Part shown: piece after piece, positions 37,692 to 50,088 of the stretch
How the letters are laid out: the number at the start of each line of letters is the position of its first letter
Numbering within the stretch: position 1 is the first letter of the stretch
NCBI GenBank assembly: GCA_038503065.1
Contig: JBCAMK010000015.1
Location: 744,001-808,000 of the forward strand
Direction of reading: 5' to 3'
DNA length: 64,000 bases
From: Paragyromitra xinjiangensis
Lineage: Eukaryota > Ascomycota > Pezizomycetes > Pezizales > Discinaceae
Notes under the pieces: model-generated
Database searches by the model: none
Told to the model about the DNA's origin: nothing
What the model saw: only the letters and a program-made list of their open reading frames with translations
Made by a program: the position numbers and the translations under genes

Positions 37692-38782
37692 CCTTCGGGT
37701 TGGATTTTGAATTCATGGTTTCCATACTTGTTCGCATTCCTTTGCTCAGAAAATTCAATTTATTGTGATAGTTTTGCCGAAACTAGCGATGGCATCCCTC
37801 CTATTTTTTCTACCATGTCCGTTATCAATTATCTTAACCTCCATTTTCTTCTATAGGTCATCTATCTATTTTCACTCCCGCCATTCTGGAGCTTACATCC
37901 TACAGATGAAAACTATGGTTTTTTTGGTGCTCGCAGCCTGGTTAGTTCTGCTAAGACCAATGCCCGGAACCCTTCGCGAATATATGTAGAATAGTGAAGC
38001 TCTATTCTAAAGGGAGGAACTGGGAAGTGACTTGTGATTCTGCGTATTACTTCCGATAATCTAGCCAAGCTGCTTGGAGAAATTTCCCAACTTACTACCA
38101 CCGCTTACGAGTACCCATTGAAATTCCTGGGCGGTATTAAATCTTGAGTTTCGGCCACTGTCCACGGGTGAGAAATCACCCAATCATACGATCTTCACCA
38201 CCGCCCCCGAAATCAGATTAGTCCGAGGCATCAACAGGCTAACAACGGCTAGGTGCGACAGTTGGGCGAGATCATAGGTCGTTTTGCTTTGGAAACAGTC
38301 CATACCTAAACACGGGAATTTATTGGCGACTTTGCCGCTGGCGGCCCTATGCTGAACTGATGTATATAGCTTTATTTTCGAATTTAGACCAGGTGTTCTG
38401 AAACACATGCTGTAAAACACAGTGCAAGAATACTTACTGGGGTGGCACAAAAACATACCACCTTTCACAACTCTATCTTAAGTAATGAATCAGATCTACA
38501 CCGTTTCTCGTTTCTAGAAAGAGATCATACTAAGTGATTTGTGCGTTAGAACGACAAAGCCTGATAAAAGGGGATCCTATGTGTACAGGGGGCCGTCATA
38601 ATGACTATGAGCGACAGAATTTATGATGAACAAACGGGCCTCCAGAAACAAAAGAAACCAAACACAAGTCCTTCATCCCTTCCCGAAGAATTGAGCATGT
38701 AACAGGAAGAAAATGCCACATGAACATATAAAACATTCGAAAATCAAACCACGCTATGTACAGCAGTATTTACAATTATATT
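37692..38782. other. intergenic between convergent TEL1 and MIP1
   Basis: 1.1 kb with no supported gene. Two short suggestive reading frames are noted under rejected items. Confidence 0.4.
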
Positions 38783-41700
38783 TTAACGACAAGGTAGCAC
38801 CTTCCTAAGGGGTTTTCGTGGGAGGATCTCTCTTCTGTTGGAGCCTGGCTTTTTTTGTTTCATTGCTTCAGAGAGCGGTCGCCAGTCGGTTCTAAGTGCG
38901 GCGTAGTGACTGTAATCCTCGATAGGAGGGGGTATGTCTGGCTTCTTCAGCTCTTGAGGGTGAGTTACCTCGAGTTTCTTCCGCGCATTAAACTCTTTGA
39001 TTATATCTTTGAGCTCCTCATCGGTGGCAGTCTGGGCACCCAGGAACCAGACGTTTGAGGCTTTTTGCAACTGCTTCATAACGGGGATTCTTGGTGTATA
39101 GTTCCCGCGGCCATCGTTAATTTCGTCTTCTTTCGGCTCGAGAGAAGGTTCTAAGGATGATTCTTCTTTTGAGAGGAGCTTGGTGATGTCTATTGATTCA
39201 CCGGGTAGAATCTCGGTTGGGTGAGAAGGAGTTATGCAGTTCATATCAACTTCTTTGCGAAGGACTTTGTCGATATCAACGGCAGAAAAATAGGCACAGG
39301 ACTTTGTTTTGTCAGCTATTTGATTCCACGGGAGCAAGATGTTCGATGAAAATTACCTGCGGAAGGTCCTCGATGCCCATCTGTTGTGAGAACATCGCCC
39401 TCGTCCAAAGATTCGATATCTGCAGAGCCATCGCAACCTTATACTTGTGATTTTCCTTCACTAAATACCTGATCTCATCATGCACTGTGATTGCCAACCT
39501 CGCGTCAAGATTGAATTTGCGGATGAGATGATCCATAGAAATGATTAGAAGATGTAAATAATCCACACCCGAAGATTGGATCGCCCAGTTAATCCGAGAA
39601 GGCATGAACCCGTTCTTGCTAAGAAGTTCTCGTCTCAACGCTTCCGTTATTCCGGCTCCTAGAACGGGAGTTCTTGGCTCGTCTTGATCGGCAAATTCTT
39701 CTAGTTTATTGAATACAAAACTCTCGGTTCCGCCGCGCCAGAATGGACGTTCGCTCAATGGTTTTTTGACAGTTTTTTGGCCCTTTGTCTCTCTATATAG
39801 CTTCTCGGATATCTTCAAAGCCTCAGCGTCTGAAAGTTTGGGGTTGAATTGCCTTAGAAGTGTCGAGGCGAACTTGACACCAGCCCCGTATATCCGACCG
39901 TAATTAAAAACCTTCGCATTATTTCTAGAAATGCCTAAGATATCTGCTGTCTTTGAATGTAGATCTGTTCCAGCTGACTTTGTTCCTTCCAAAGTCATAA
40001 ATCCGATAGCGTTTCCTCCATGTAGCCCAAACTGTGCGTCGCCAACCAAACTCGCAATCCAAAGTTCTTGCGAGTCCACGTCAGAGCCGACAAAAATATA
40101 TCCTGGTGGCGCCTTAACCATAGCTTTCAGTTCTGACCCTACTCGATTTTTCTTTGCGTTGCTCGCTGTCAGCCAAGTGCTCTCTACAGCCCTTCTCGTT
40201 ATCGTTCCCATAGGAATTATCTGCGGTAGTATGATCCCAACTTCCTGATCATCTCCAGCCCCAGCACCTTTCTCTGCCCCAGCATCACTCATCACAATAT
40301 TCTCTTCCCCAAGACCTAAACCCTTATCGCTCTCATAAACCACCATTTGGCCCTTAATTCTCTCTCTCGCTGAAATCCAGTAGGAGCAAGCCGCATTCAT
40401 CTCCAGCGCCTCCTTTGCAAGTTTATATTCTGATAGCAAAATCCCCTCATCAAAATATTTTAGGTAACTTTTCGCCAAAGGTGCCGTACATCTAGCCGTA
40501 GGGCCATCTTTGTGTGGTAGCTTGAAGTAAACTGCATCGGTATCATTCTTGAGCCTGAGGTCCTTTTCCACTTTCATGTCGCATTTGGCTAGCGGAGAAT
40601 CCTTATAGACCCCCTCGTCTTCCCTCGGAACTCGGAATACCCACCCAAATTTGCCCGACCAAATTAATGGTTTTTTATCCCATTCGAGTTTCAAAAGTAG
40701 GGGCGAAATCCGGGTCCTGACGCTCAGGTGTAGCTCGGTAGAAGTAGATTTGGGGAAGAGGTCTTTATACCACTTTGGCATCCCCGGTTTCTTCTGGCGT
40801 GCTGGTCGTGGTGGATCGCCCTTCTTTTTACCCTTGACCATCTTGATCTCTTGGCCTGACCAATCTAGTTGCCTTAGCCATGGATCTGCCTCAATAGCTT
40901 CCGGTTGGTCCTTAAGCTCCAATGCTTTATGCGCAAGCTCCGTCAACCGGTCCTGAATACCCCTCGAAAGCCGTATGTACGTCCCCTCAGCGTCCTCAAT
41001 GTATTTCTGCCAGGACTTATTGACGGGGAGCATGACGGAGGAGAGATGCCTCAAAGCTGCAAAGCTCACAGGGTGTGGACATACTTTCAAAAAGCCTGGG
41101 AGGACCTTTTTGTACACTTGGTGTGTGATTGCTACATCAGTTGCGCAATAGTCTAGAAGCTCTCCCAATTTTTCCTCGCATCCTTTCCTATCAAGAATCC
41201 CAAATTGATCCCTGGCACCTTTATCAATATCGATGTCGCAATGAAATTTTGCAACCTCTAGTAGCGAATTGATAGAACTCCGCCCAATCCATGCTTCTTC
41301 TTCTTCTTCCGGCTCTAGGAGTTTTGCAATCTCTGGCGAACTCTCATCTCGCAGTTTCTGGAGCTTCTGATGCTTCAACCATGTAGGTCGCTGGCGCGAA
41401 CACATCCCGTTGGATGCTACGTGAAGTGACATGGTATCCAAGAAAGAAAATTTGGATTGCTGCATACTGTATTCCTCCGCTATTCTTGCCCTATCGTATC
41501 CGACGTTGTGACCAACTATAATCCGGGGTGTTCCTGGGTCACCGAGGGATATTAACTGGCGATCCGATTCGCCCTCGAGGATCCAAGGCGATATCCAGGC
41601 ATACCAGGCTGTTGGACTTGCTGCACATGCCATAACCGCGAATGGGGAAATTTTGTAAAGCACCTCCACGTCGAAAACCATCATTTCTTCCACCGGTGCA

Positions 41701-42350
41701 TCAATTGGCCCCGACGTTCCATCCGAACAGTACTTCGTCCAGCCCGCCCGCATATCCCATTTCCCCTTCGGCGGTGGCGGGATGTCCAACTTAGAAAACT
41801 TTATGGCGAATCCGAGATAAGGATCAGCAGCATCCATTCCAAGTTTCCAGAAGTGCTCATCCAGATTCTTAGTTTTGCTTTGAAGAGGCGGTAGGTTGAA
41901 TTGTATTGGCAAACTATTATCGGTGTTCTTCCCAAAAAGCCCATGACGCGTTAAATGTTTTTCTGCGAGCTCGACAATCTCATCTGGGGGCGGGGCCGGC
42001 TCTTTAGGGAATATTTGTGAGTGAATATGGAGGGAGACCTGTTGAACTCCCAATACATTGAGTCGTCGCTGCTTGGGTAGTTCTGTATACATGTGAGAAG
42101 TGAGCAGATCTGGAGTATCTTGACCAAGTTATTTCGTACCGGACTCCTCTACAGATTCTTTATACTCGTCTTGCACGACAGAATTTACATATCCTCGAGA
42201 CAGCAAGCGGCGATACGTTATCGCAGGTACCCGACCATGGTGGGGCTTCAAAATACGAGCAAACTGACGGTAACCGGTTGAAAGACCACAAAACCGTAGA
42301 GTGCGGATGGACGAAAGCATGCTCAAAAGGTAGGTGGGGTTGTCTCTCAA
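38783..42350 (-). CDS. MIP1: mitochondrial DNA polymerase gamma
   Basis: Replicates mitochondrial DNA: family A polymerase with 3'-5' exonuclease. Exons, transcript order: 42350-42140, 42082-39357 and 39301-38783. The likely start is the second Met at 42320 (MLSSIRTLRFCGLSTGYRQF, a basic leader), giving 1141 residues. Exo region: MMVFDVEVL (Exo I), RIIVGHNVGYDRARI (Exo II) and YCATDVAITHQVYKKVLPGF (Exo III). Polymerase motif A: FVGSDVDSQELWIASLVGDA. Motif B: RNNAKVFNYGRIYGAGVKFA. Motif C: VHDEIRYLVKE. The last intron ends ACAAAG, restoring LPQ-SCAYFSAVDIDKVLRKE. The C-terminal extension of about 130 residues is fungal-type and basic at the end. Identity is very confident. Confidence 0.96.
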
Positions 42351-43263
42351 TTCGTATCAGTCATGACTTTTGAAGGACTTCCGCAGAGAATTGAAATTTT
42401 CTGCTTGATGAGGTCAATGGGGAAGGTTGCCAAGACCAGAGAATTTCCTGCACAACATAAACGGTCTCGCTTAGGCACGTCTTGCATCTGAAAGCCCAAT
42501 ATGAGAGTGAGTGACGAGCAACTTTACACCACAGCCAATGAAATTGATAGATTGATCCCCGCATCTACTGTTCATGCTAGGATGGAACACTAGAGTAGTT
42601 AGATACCGTTTTATTCTTCAGATCAGTGTCTTCTAGCAGGCATCCACTATACTTTACTCTAGATATCCTCTCGCTCTCGCTCTCGTTAAGGGTGTTGGTG
42701 TAACGTTACTTTTTCACTGGATGTTGTGGAGCATATGCTCTGGGCGTGCCACAAAAAACTATTTGTGGGAATATGGCGTAACTAATCTATAGAAGTCAAA
42801 ATGATGGTTGCCAAAACCAAATTCCTAGTTCCAGATTCCGCTAACGCTGCCCTTTTTCCAGAGAGCCCATTCACGAGGCTGAATTTCATCCCACAGATTT
42901 AGGGACTCGGATTAGGAAGATCTTAATCGGGTTGAGGATTTAAGGATTTGCAGAAGATGTGACGTGATAGTCACTGTTACCCCAGAAATAGTAGACTGCC
43001 TCAAGTTATAAGATAGTCGTTTATGAGACATCCACCCGTCCGACCTAAAACAAAATAGTACATATGTATCGAAAGAAATACAAGCCAGATTTATCTGTAT
43101 TGGGATTCCATACAAAGAACAAAAATTCCGCACAAACTCAGTTTCTAGCCAGTCGCTAATACGCTCCACAACACCAGATCCTTAGGCGCTAATACCAACT
43201 CTCTCTCATAACCTACCTACAAGCATTATTAAAATATGGTAGTACTAAGTGACTACCTAGTAC
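42351..43263. other. intergenic
   Basis: Promoter side of MIP1 and 3' flank of the tubulin cofactor gene. A CTCTCG tandem run lies at 42668-42690. No gene seen. Confidence 0.4.
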
Positions 43264-44359
43264 TCACAATTCCACAGGCCTACCCACCACAATATCCAGC
43301 GTCAATCCTACATCTAAATTTCCCGTCTTTTTCCTTCGAATATCATCCCATACAGTTCCATTAACTCTGCCTTGTTCCGGCATTACCCCCCAATTTGGGC
43401 TATGGTCACTCTTCAACCACTTAAAATCATCTACTTGATTCCACATATTTTTCTCTACTGCCTCCCATGCAGTCCCCAAGCCCTCTTTCCCCAGAGGCGC
43501 AAACCTAATATTCGTGCAATCCTCGATGATAGGCCTAGACGGACACAGGAGGTATAGATCAACACCGCTTGCATTATGCATCCTCAACTGCCGACACGCA
43601 GCCACCAGCACGACATTAGTGAGACCCGTTAGGTGGAGTGGGCCGTTGATGGACCCGCCAAGGTAAAGTAGCGAAGATCTGATGTTTTTTATAGCCGCGC
43701 TCGAGAAAAGTGTAGTGTCTAGAGGGAAAGTAGTAACGCACTTTTCTAGATCCGAGAGTAGTAGAGAGGGGAAAGAAGCTGAAAATACCCCGGGAAGGGT
43801 AAGGAGGATATGCTCAAACTTTTTCGAGGATATCACCAAGTTGTCGGCCTCGGGGGCATCCAAAGAAGACACGCCTTTGGCAGAAGGGCCATGGGAGGGT
43901 GCGGTAACTTGGAATGCGCCGCCAATGGACGTTGTAGGGTCTTTCCGCTTGTTTTTAAAGGAGAATTTCTGCTTAGGGGCAAGTGCTTTTCGGAGCTCCG
44001 CGAGCTTTTCGGAGAGTGTTCTAATTTGCTAGAACAGTGCTTCATTAGTAGACTGAAAGATGGTTGATGACTAAATCAATTTCTTACTTCTGAATATGAG
44101 CGTTGGTCATAGGCAGGCAAATATGAAGAGGCATCTTTGACTACATCTGATAATTGCGAAATTGCGACTAGACAGGCATCTATCGCTGCTGGTCGCGCAG
44201 ACGCATCAATGGACGGAAGTTTCTCGATTTGAGTCTCAAGACCTAGGGTACGATCAACGAGAGCGCGGGGGAAGATATGGGAGGAGCAGAAGACCCACCT
44301 GCCTGTGCCTCCAGGAAATGCCCATAAAAACTTTTCTTGGTATCATCCCCGAAATCCAT
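43264..44359 (-). CDS. CIN2: tubulin-binding cofactor C
   Basis: GTPase activator of beta-tubulin in the tubulin-folding pathway. Exons 44359-44299, 44242-44088 and 44028-43264 give 326 residues. Seen: N-terminal helical domain starting MDFGDDTKKSFYGHFLEAQA, LETQIEKLPS and ASSYLPAYDQRSYSEQI; the linker QKFSFKNKRKD; and the TBCC beta-helix with GPLHLTGLTNVVLVAACRQL, then RMHNASGVDLYLLCPSRPII and EDCTNIRFAPLG. The catalytic Arg of the family fits the Arg in ACRQLR. The start was chosen at 44359, because longer forms would read through the ClpP promoter and leader. It ends IVVGRPVEL. Divergent with ClpP. Confidence 0.93.
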
Positions 44360-44523
44360 TACTGCTGCCAATGATATATGCTCTCCACGGCTGCCACGGG
44401 CATTTTGGTGGGGTGGGTCTGCCAAGCCTGAGGCTCTTTTGGCGGGCAGGGAGGGTAACCTGGGTTTGCTTTTGATAGCTCTTGTCAACCTCTCGATAGA
44501 CGTTTCTTCGCCCAGAATCCGAC
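44360..44523. promoter_or_regulatory. 164-bp divergent promoter of cofactor C and ClpP
   Basis: The two start codons lie only 164 bp apart, so both promoters and 5' leaders must fit or overlap here. No TATA box seen. Confidence 0.55.
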
Positions 44524-45528
44524 ATGCCCTTCCTATTATCGCCTCTGCTAAGGCAGTCATGTCTAAGACCACAATTGATTCACTCAACTGCTCGCGCATT
44601 TTCAGCAGGCTCCCGGGTGAGAGATTGGTACACACCCACGCCATTTGTCCATGAATCAGTTGGCGGAGGATGGCATTCCTGTCCGTATCAACCTTTTTCC
44701 ACTAGCACTCCAAAAACATGCTTAGATGTACATAGCTAACACCCTCACCTTTAACTAAGATGACATATTTTCTCGTCTTCTCAAAGAAAGGATAATCTGC
44801 CTCAACGGCCCTGTCCACGACGGCCTCAGTGCAGTGATCGTGGCGCAACTCCTCTTCCTCGAGGCCGAGAATCCCGAGAAGCCAATAAACCTCTACATTA
44901 ACTCACCTGGTGGCTCTGTAACTGCCGGGTTGGCAATCTACGATACCATGAATTATATCCAGGCACCGGTCAGCACGATCTGTATTGGACAGGCGGCGAG
45001 TATGGGAAGTTTACTGCTGGCAGGAGGTGCGAAAGGAAAACGTTATGCATTACCACATTCAAGCATTATGGTACATCAACCGAGTATGTCACCCTAGGAG
45101 GTAGAGCGAGGTATGGAAAGGGTAATCCAATGTGAAAGACTAATAAAATGGTGCTGCAGGCGGTGGATATACTGGGCAGGCCACGTCAGTAGAACTCAGC
45201 TCCGACCGTGCACGCTAGGAGCTCTGCTGATTCTAATAGCGATATTGCCATCCACGCGAAAGAGATCCTCCGTGTTCGAGAGAGATTGAATATGATCTAC
45301 CAAAAGCACTTAACAAAACCGCATACACTTGATGAAATCGGTATGAATTCCCTTCCTCTTTGCTTGCCTACGTGAAGCAATTAGTTTAGTCCCGCTTACA
45401 GGTCTACAGAAAAAATAATGGAGCGTGACCTCTTCATGGGTGCCGAGGAAGCAAAAGAAATGGGCCTAGTAGACGAGATTCTCGTTACAAGGAAAAAACT
45501 ACCTTCAGAAGAGATATCTTCACCATGA
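44524..45528 (+). CDS. clpP: mitochondrial ATP-dependent Clp protease proteolytic subunit
   Basis: Serine protease of the mitochondrial matrix, partner of ClpX. Exons 44524-44680, 44760-45083, 45160-45184, 45240-45340 and 45410-45528 join to 241 residues. Residues 1-30 form a presequence ([20 protein letters not shown]). Then come [60 protein letters not shown], the catalytic Ser in [14 protein letters not shown], the catalytic His in [19 protein letters not shown], and [20 protein letters not shown] with the Asp of the triad. Intron 1 ends ACTAAG, and exon 3 is only 25 nt. ClpP is absent from Saccharomyces but present in many filamentous fungi. Confidence 0.94.
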
Positions 45529-45855
45529 AAAACCATGGTCCCCGGGAGACCGGAGGGTTGCAATATATCAATAGAAGTAACCGTATAGAACCTGTATTAT
45601 AATTGTATAAAGGCCACGATCCTACAGTATACCATTAAATCTTGGTGGAGAAAGACTGTAGCGCCTGGATTATATGATACAACAAGAGCACGCCCCAAAG
45701 TAGAATTTTACACCAATAAGCCCACCCAATCCTTTTGGAAAGACAGTCATTACTCGGAAATGAACAAGCAAATGAGAAACACCTTAGCCAGCCTATAAAA
45801 TACATACCCATATAATCTTACCAATGAGTATCATAACCCTAGAAAAGGCAAGGGT
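45529..45855. other. intergenic between convergent ClpP and TAF5
   Basis: 327 bp holding both 3' ends; nothing else seen. Confidence 0.4.
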
Positions 45856-48076
45856 CTATGGGAGAAATCCTGAGGCGGCAAGTACCATATTTTTCCTTGT
45901 GAACTGAACCTTGTACACGGGGGCCTTCTTTGTGTAGAAGACAGACAAATGATCGGGCCTGTAATGTCAGCCAACCGGTAACTTCAGCAATATTCAGATG
46001 ATAATCATACGTCGCGATCACGTCCTTCCCCCCCTTCCTCACTTTCACCCCAGCTACACCATCCACTTTTGTTGTCCCATCACTTGCCCCTACCACTCCC
46101 CCATTCACTCCCTCAGGCGCCTCCGCCGTCGGTGCACCTGTCCCATGCACAACGTCCCAACACCTAACCGTCATGTCCGCTCCTCCACTTACTAATACAT
46201 TCCCTTCAATACTGAAGCTAAGCGAGTAGATACTCGTCTTCCCATGTCCTCGCATCGTCTTCAGCCTTTTCCCGCTTGCAAGATCCCACAGATTGATGAC
46301 TGAGTCCTCGCCTGCTGAGGCAAGCCACTTGCCGTCTGGGGAGACTGCAAGCGTTGTGACGGGGGCTGTGTGGCCTGTAAAGAGACGCACACTGTTCCCA
46401 GTTTGGATATCCCACATTCTCACCGTCTTATCGCTACTACCGGTAAAAACATATGCACTATTCGGATGGAACGCCAACGTATCCACATCATTCAAGTGTC
46501 CTGCGAAGATCCTCAACGGATATATGTGATCACAACTCCAGAGTCTTGCGGTATGGTCATGACTGGCAGTCGCAAAGTAATGTCCGAACGGTCCGAACTT
46601 GATATCCCAGATCGGATTATCATGGCCCTTGTACACAACCAAGCCAGTGTACGTGTCGAGTGACCATAGCCGCGCGGATTTGTCTTCGGAGCACGAGAGT
46701 AGGTATTTGTTGTCCGGCGAAAATGAGACACCATATACGGGGCCCGAGTGTCCGATTAGGCGCCGGGATTTAGGAACAGTGGGGAGGTTTTCAGCAGCGA
46801 TGATAGAGGGGAGGGGTGTGCCTTTGAGGGAGAAAATACGAACATAGGATTCGGCAAAACCGCCGGCAGCGAGGGTGCCGTCTTCGGAGAAATCGACACA
46901 GTTGAGACTTGGGGGTGTTAGCTATGAGTTTGGGGGAGGCGGATAGCGGAGAGGGTGATACCCGTCGTGAGTATTGTGAAAGGTGTACATGCAAACACTG
47001 GGGAGTGCGGGGCTAGGTACACCTTGCAGTCTGACTTTGTCCCTGCTTTCCTTCACTAGTCTCACCTCCCTCTCGACATCTACGCCGGTGTATGGCGGCA
47101 AAGGTATGACATCTCGCATTGGGCTATCCTCGCTCTCTTCTCGCTTGATCTTCTGAAATTCGTCCACCAACGTCCCACCAGTCGAAACCCCTAGCTCGTC
47201 GCTCCGAGTGACGTCCTTCATTCGGGCGTCCTCTTCACGCAGTTCCTCCTCCACATCTGCCATAAAATCCTTGTCCATTGGCAGATGCCCCAGTCTCACA
47301 CTCGGAAGTGCCCCGCCCCTATCAAGGCGCCCAGATGTATGGCCTGGAATCCCCTCATCCTCACCCATCATAGCCTCGTCATCTCCAGCGGTGGAAAACA
47401 TAGTTGGCCTTCCAGCAATAGTTTTAACGTCAATCCTTTGGTTGATAAATCTCTGGATGGTGATGCCGCCAGCATCCTTCGTCTCCTCCAAGAAATGCAT
47501 GAGAAGTGTAAATGTGGTTTTGGAGAGATTAACGCGGTATTTATTTTCTCGGTAAAGTTTCGCCAACTGGTCATCCTCGATGTGTTGTGGTAAACTGAGC
47601 GCCTTAAGATTCTTGAGGTCATGGCCGTGGGTGTTTTCGTGTTCGTGGGCATGTTCCTTGTAGAAATTCTGGCTGGGGATAACGTAGCCGCTCTTAACGA
47701 GTTCGAGGAAAGAATGGACGAAAACAGGATAAAGCAAACGTCGCAGTTCAGGTTTGTAGAGATCTAGGGAATTGTCGATCCAATGCTTCAGATGTGCTTG
47801 GGAGTGGAAGGATAGTTAGCGACCTGCCCCGTCGATTACCGAGAGCTACCAAAACTCACAATATGACTTTTCGTACTTTAGCTCGGGCTGATCATCTAGA
47901 GATGAGAGAATAGGTCTTCCTTCATGATCCGTGTGGGCAGACTCGACCCGTAACATAGCCTCGGTCTTAGAATAGCCCTTCTTGGACAGATACTCAATGA
48001 CTATCTGGTTGAGAGCCTGGGGAGATCCGGCAGCTGCGCCGCCTCCAGAAGCTGGAGGTGGACCTTGGGACGCCAT
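45856..48076 (-). CDS. TAF5: TFIID subunit Taf5
   Basis: Scaffold subunit of TFIID and, in fungi, of SAGA. Exons 48076-47860, 47796-46962, 46907-46011 and 45958-45856 give 683 residues. Seen: LisH motif ALNQIVIEYLSKKGYSKTEA (about residues 20-45); the NTD2 helical domain (KSYSHLKHWIDNSLDLYKPE, LLYPVFVHSFLELVKSGY); an acidic linker; then WD40 repeats, including LIGHSGPVYGVSFSPDNKYL, ATASHDHTARLWSCDHIYPL and SSDKTVRMWDIQTGNSVRLF. The C-terminal strand PDHLSVFYTKKAPVYKVQFT is reached only through a 52-bp final intron. The start at 48076 (MASQGPPPASGGG) is preferred to longer frames. Two introns end in CCAAG just after GCTAAC branch sites. Confidence 0.94.
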
Positions 48077-48704
48077 TGGGACGTGATTACTGATGGTGAG
48101 AGGATGGGGAGGGTTAGGAGAAGGTTGAAGTGGGGAGGTGTTTGATATAGTGCGAACCCTAGCAGCTAGGTACAGGCGTGAGCTGTGCAGGTGAGGTGTT
48201 ACCCGGCCATAGCGGTGGTAGAATGCAGGTGATTGAATACCAGTAGAACAGAAAAGGCAGTACAGTAAAGTATGAAGCCACAGAATTAAAGCAAGAGTAA
48301 AAGGGAGAAGGCCAATAGACATGTAAATTATCCAATAGGCCAGCTTCCCTCCAAGATCTTTATATATGACTTAACAGACTGATGTAACGGACATTAGCGG
48401 AAGCCGAGTGAGCGACAACCGCTGCTGACATGGTGGCGTTCGTGTAACAGAAACCTCGGAACTGCAAGCAGAGACTGTTCCCCTGGCCTGGTCTCTGCTC
48501 TCCATAGTGTACAGCCTCATCCGTACCTAACTTAGCAACACTCTCGAACGTCTCATCTCTCCCCCATTCTCCGACGTCGCCTCATCGCGACCTCTCCGCT
48601 GGAAGTGATCTCCATTCACTTCAACTCACAACCACCTCCTCCCATAAGTGTACCTTCACCGTCATCCAACCCATCACTACCACCGCTACCACCATCATCT
48701 CGCC
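48077..48704. promoter_or_regulatory. divergent promoter region of TAF5 and CDC50
   Basis: 628 bp between divergent start codons. The CDC50 side is C/T-rich with CCACC runs. No TATA box stands out. Confidence 0.45.
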
Positions 48705-50088
48705 ATGCCAAGCTCTGGAGACGAGCAAGATCGCTCTCAGAGCGGCAAGAAGGAAAAGAGCAGAAGACCTGGAAGTCTGCTACCCCCCCTCACATCTCTA
48801 TAGCTTTTGTTCCCTTTCTCTCCTTACTAACTTGCTCTACAGATACTGCCTTCAGACAGCAACGGTTAAAGGCCTGGCAGTATGTTCCCCAACACTTATA
48901 CCTCCCCCTCCCCTCCCTATTCATCCATAGCTCACTAATAATCCCCCCCCTCAGACCTATCCTCACCCCAAAAACAGTACTCCCACTCTTTTTCATCCTT
49001 GGTTTCATCTTCGGCCCAATCGGAGGCCTCCTGCTATGGGCCAGCGCCCAAGTTCAAGAGATCGTAATCGACTACACCCAGTGCTCAGCTGCCACTAACG
49101 ATCTCACCTCCATCCCTTCCTCCCACGTCTCAACTTCCTTCAATACTGCGCTCGCCGAAAGAGACGCCCCCAAATGGGCCCTCACCAACACTACTACTAA
49201 AAACCTCGCTGGTGAAGACAAAGACACCAAGATTTGTACCCTCCAGTTTACCCTCCCCTCGGAGTTGAACCCCCCGGTCTTGTTCTACTATCGTCTCACA
49301 AATTTTTACCAAAACCACCGTCGCTATGTCCAATCACTCGATGCGCAGCAGCTCACTGGTGATGCTCGTACCAAGTCCCAGCTCGAAGGATCTGGCGACT
49401 GCAACCCGCTTATTACGGACCCAGTCTCTAAGAAGCCCTACTACCCTTGCGGCCTCATTGCGAACTCTATGTTTAACGACACTTTCACGTCTCCCGTCCT
49501 CCTCAACGTCGCTGGCGGCTCTGGTTCCTCTAACGAAACCTACGAAATGACAACCAACGGCATTGCATGGAGCTCTGACGGGAAACGCTATGGCAAGACC
49601 AAATACACACCGGACCAGGTCGTCCCTCCGCGGAACTGGGTTGAGAAATTTGGTCAGAACTACACAACGGAGACAATGCCAGACCTGTCCGACTGGGAGG
49701 AATTCCACGTATGGATGAGAACTGCAGGACTACCCATGTTTTCCAAGCTGGCGAGGAGGAACGATAACGACGTAATGAAAGTGGGGACTTATCAAGTCAA
49801 TATTACGTATAATTTTCCGGTGAGCGAGTACGCGGGGACAAAAAGTATTGTGATTAGCACTAGGACAGTTATGGGTGGGAAGAATCCGTTTTTGGGGATT
49901 GCGTATGTAGTTGTTAGTGGACTTTGTGTGCTCTTGGGAGCACTGTTTACTGCGAGACATCTGTTCCAGCCGAGGCATGTTCTCTCCTTCGGATACGGAT
50001 TCTGGTCAAAAGCTAACATTAGCGTAGGAAACTTGGTGACCACACCTACCTCTCATGGAATAACGATGAGTCTACGGCAACTCGCTGA
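48705..50088 (+). CDS. CDC50: phospholipid flippase subunit, Cdc50/Lem3 family
   Basis: Beta subunit that P4-ATPase flippases need for ER exit and activity. Exons 48705-48774, 48843-48879, 48955-49974 and 50028-50088 give 395 residues. Topology: short cytosolic N-terminus (MPSSGDEQDRSQSGKKEKSR), TM1 in VLPLFFILGFIFGPIGGLLL, a large glycosylated lumenal domain with NXT/NXS sites and Cys pairs (CNPLITDPVSKKPYYPCGLI), TM2 in PFLGIAYVVVSGLCVLLGAL, and the tail LFQPRKLGDHTYLSWNN. That tail is reached only if the last intron (49975-50027) starts with GC, not GT (donor GCATGT, branch GCTAAC, acceptor TAG). A GT donor nearby leads to an immediate stop. Paralogue assignment among Cdc50/Lem3/Crf1 is not resolved. 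Confidence 0.92.

Noticed and set aside
37909..37989. Signal-peptide-like ORF (MKTMVFLVLAAWLVLL...)
   Set aside because: Only 26 codons, with no in-frame continuation; the protein-like fragment ISQLTTTAYEYPLKFLGGIK near 38085-38144 cannot be joined to it in phase.
44360..44644. Longer N-terminus of tubulin cofactor C
   Set aside because: The open frame overlaps the ClpP leader and start; the family N-terminus begins near KSFYGHF, so the start at 44359 is preferred.
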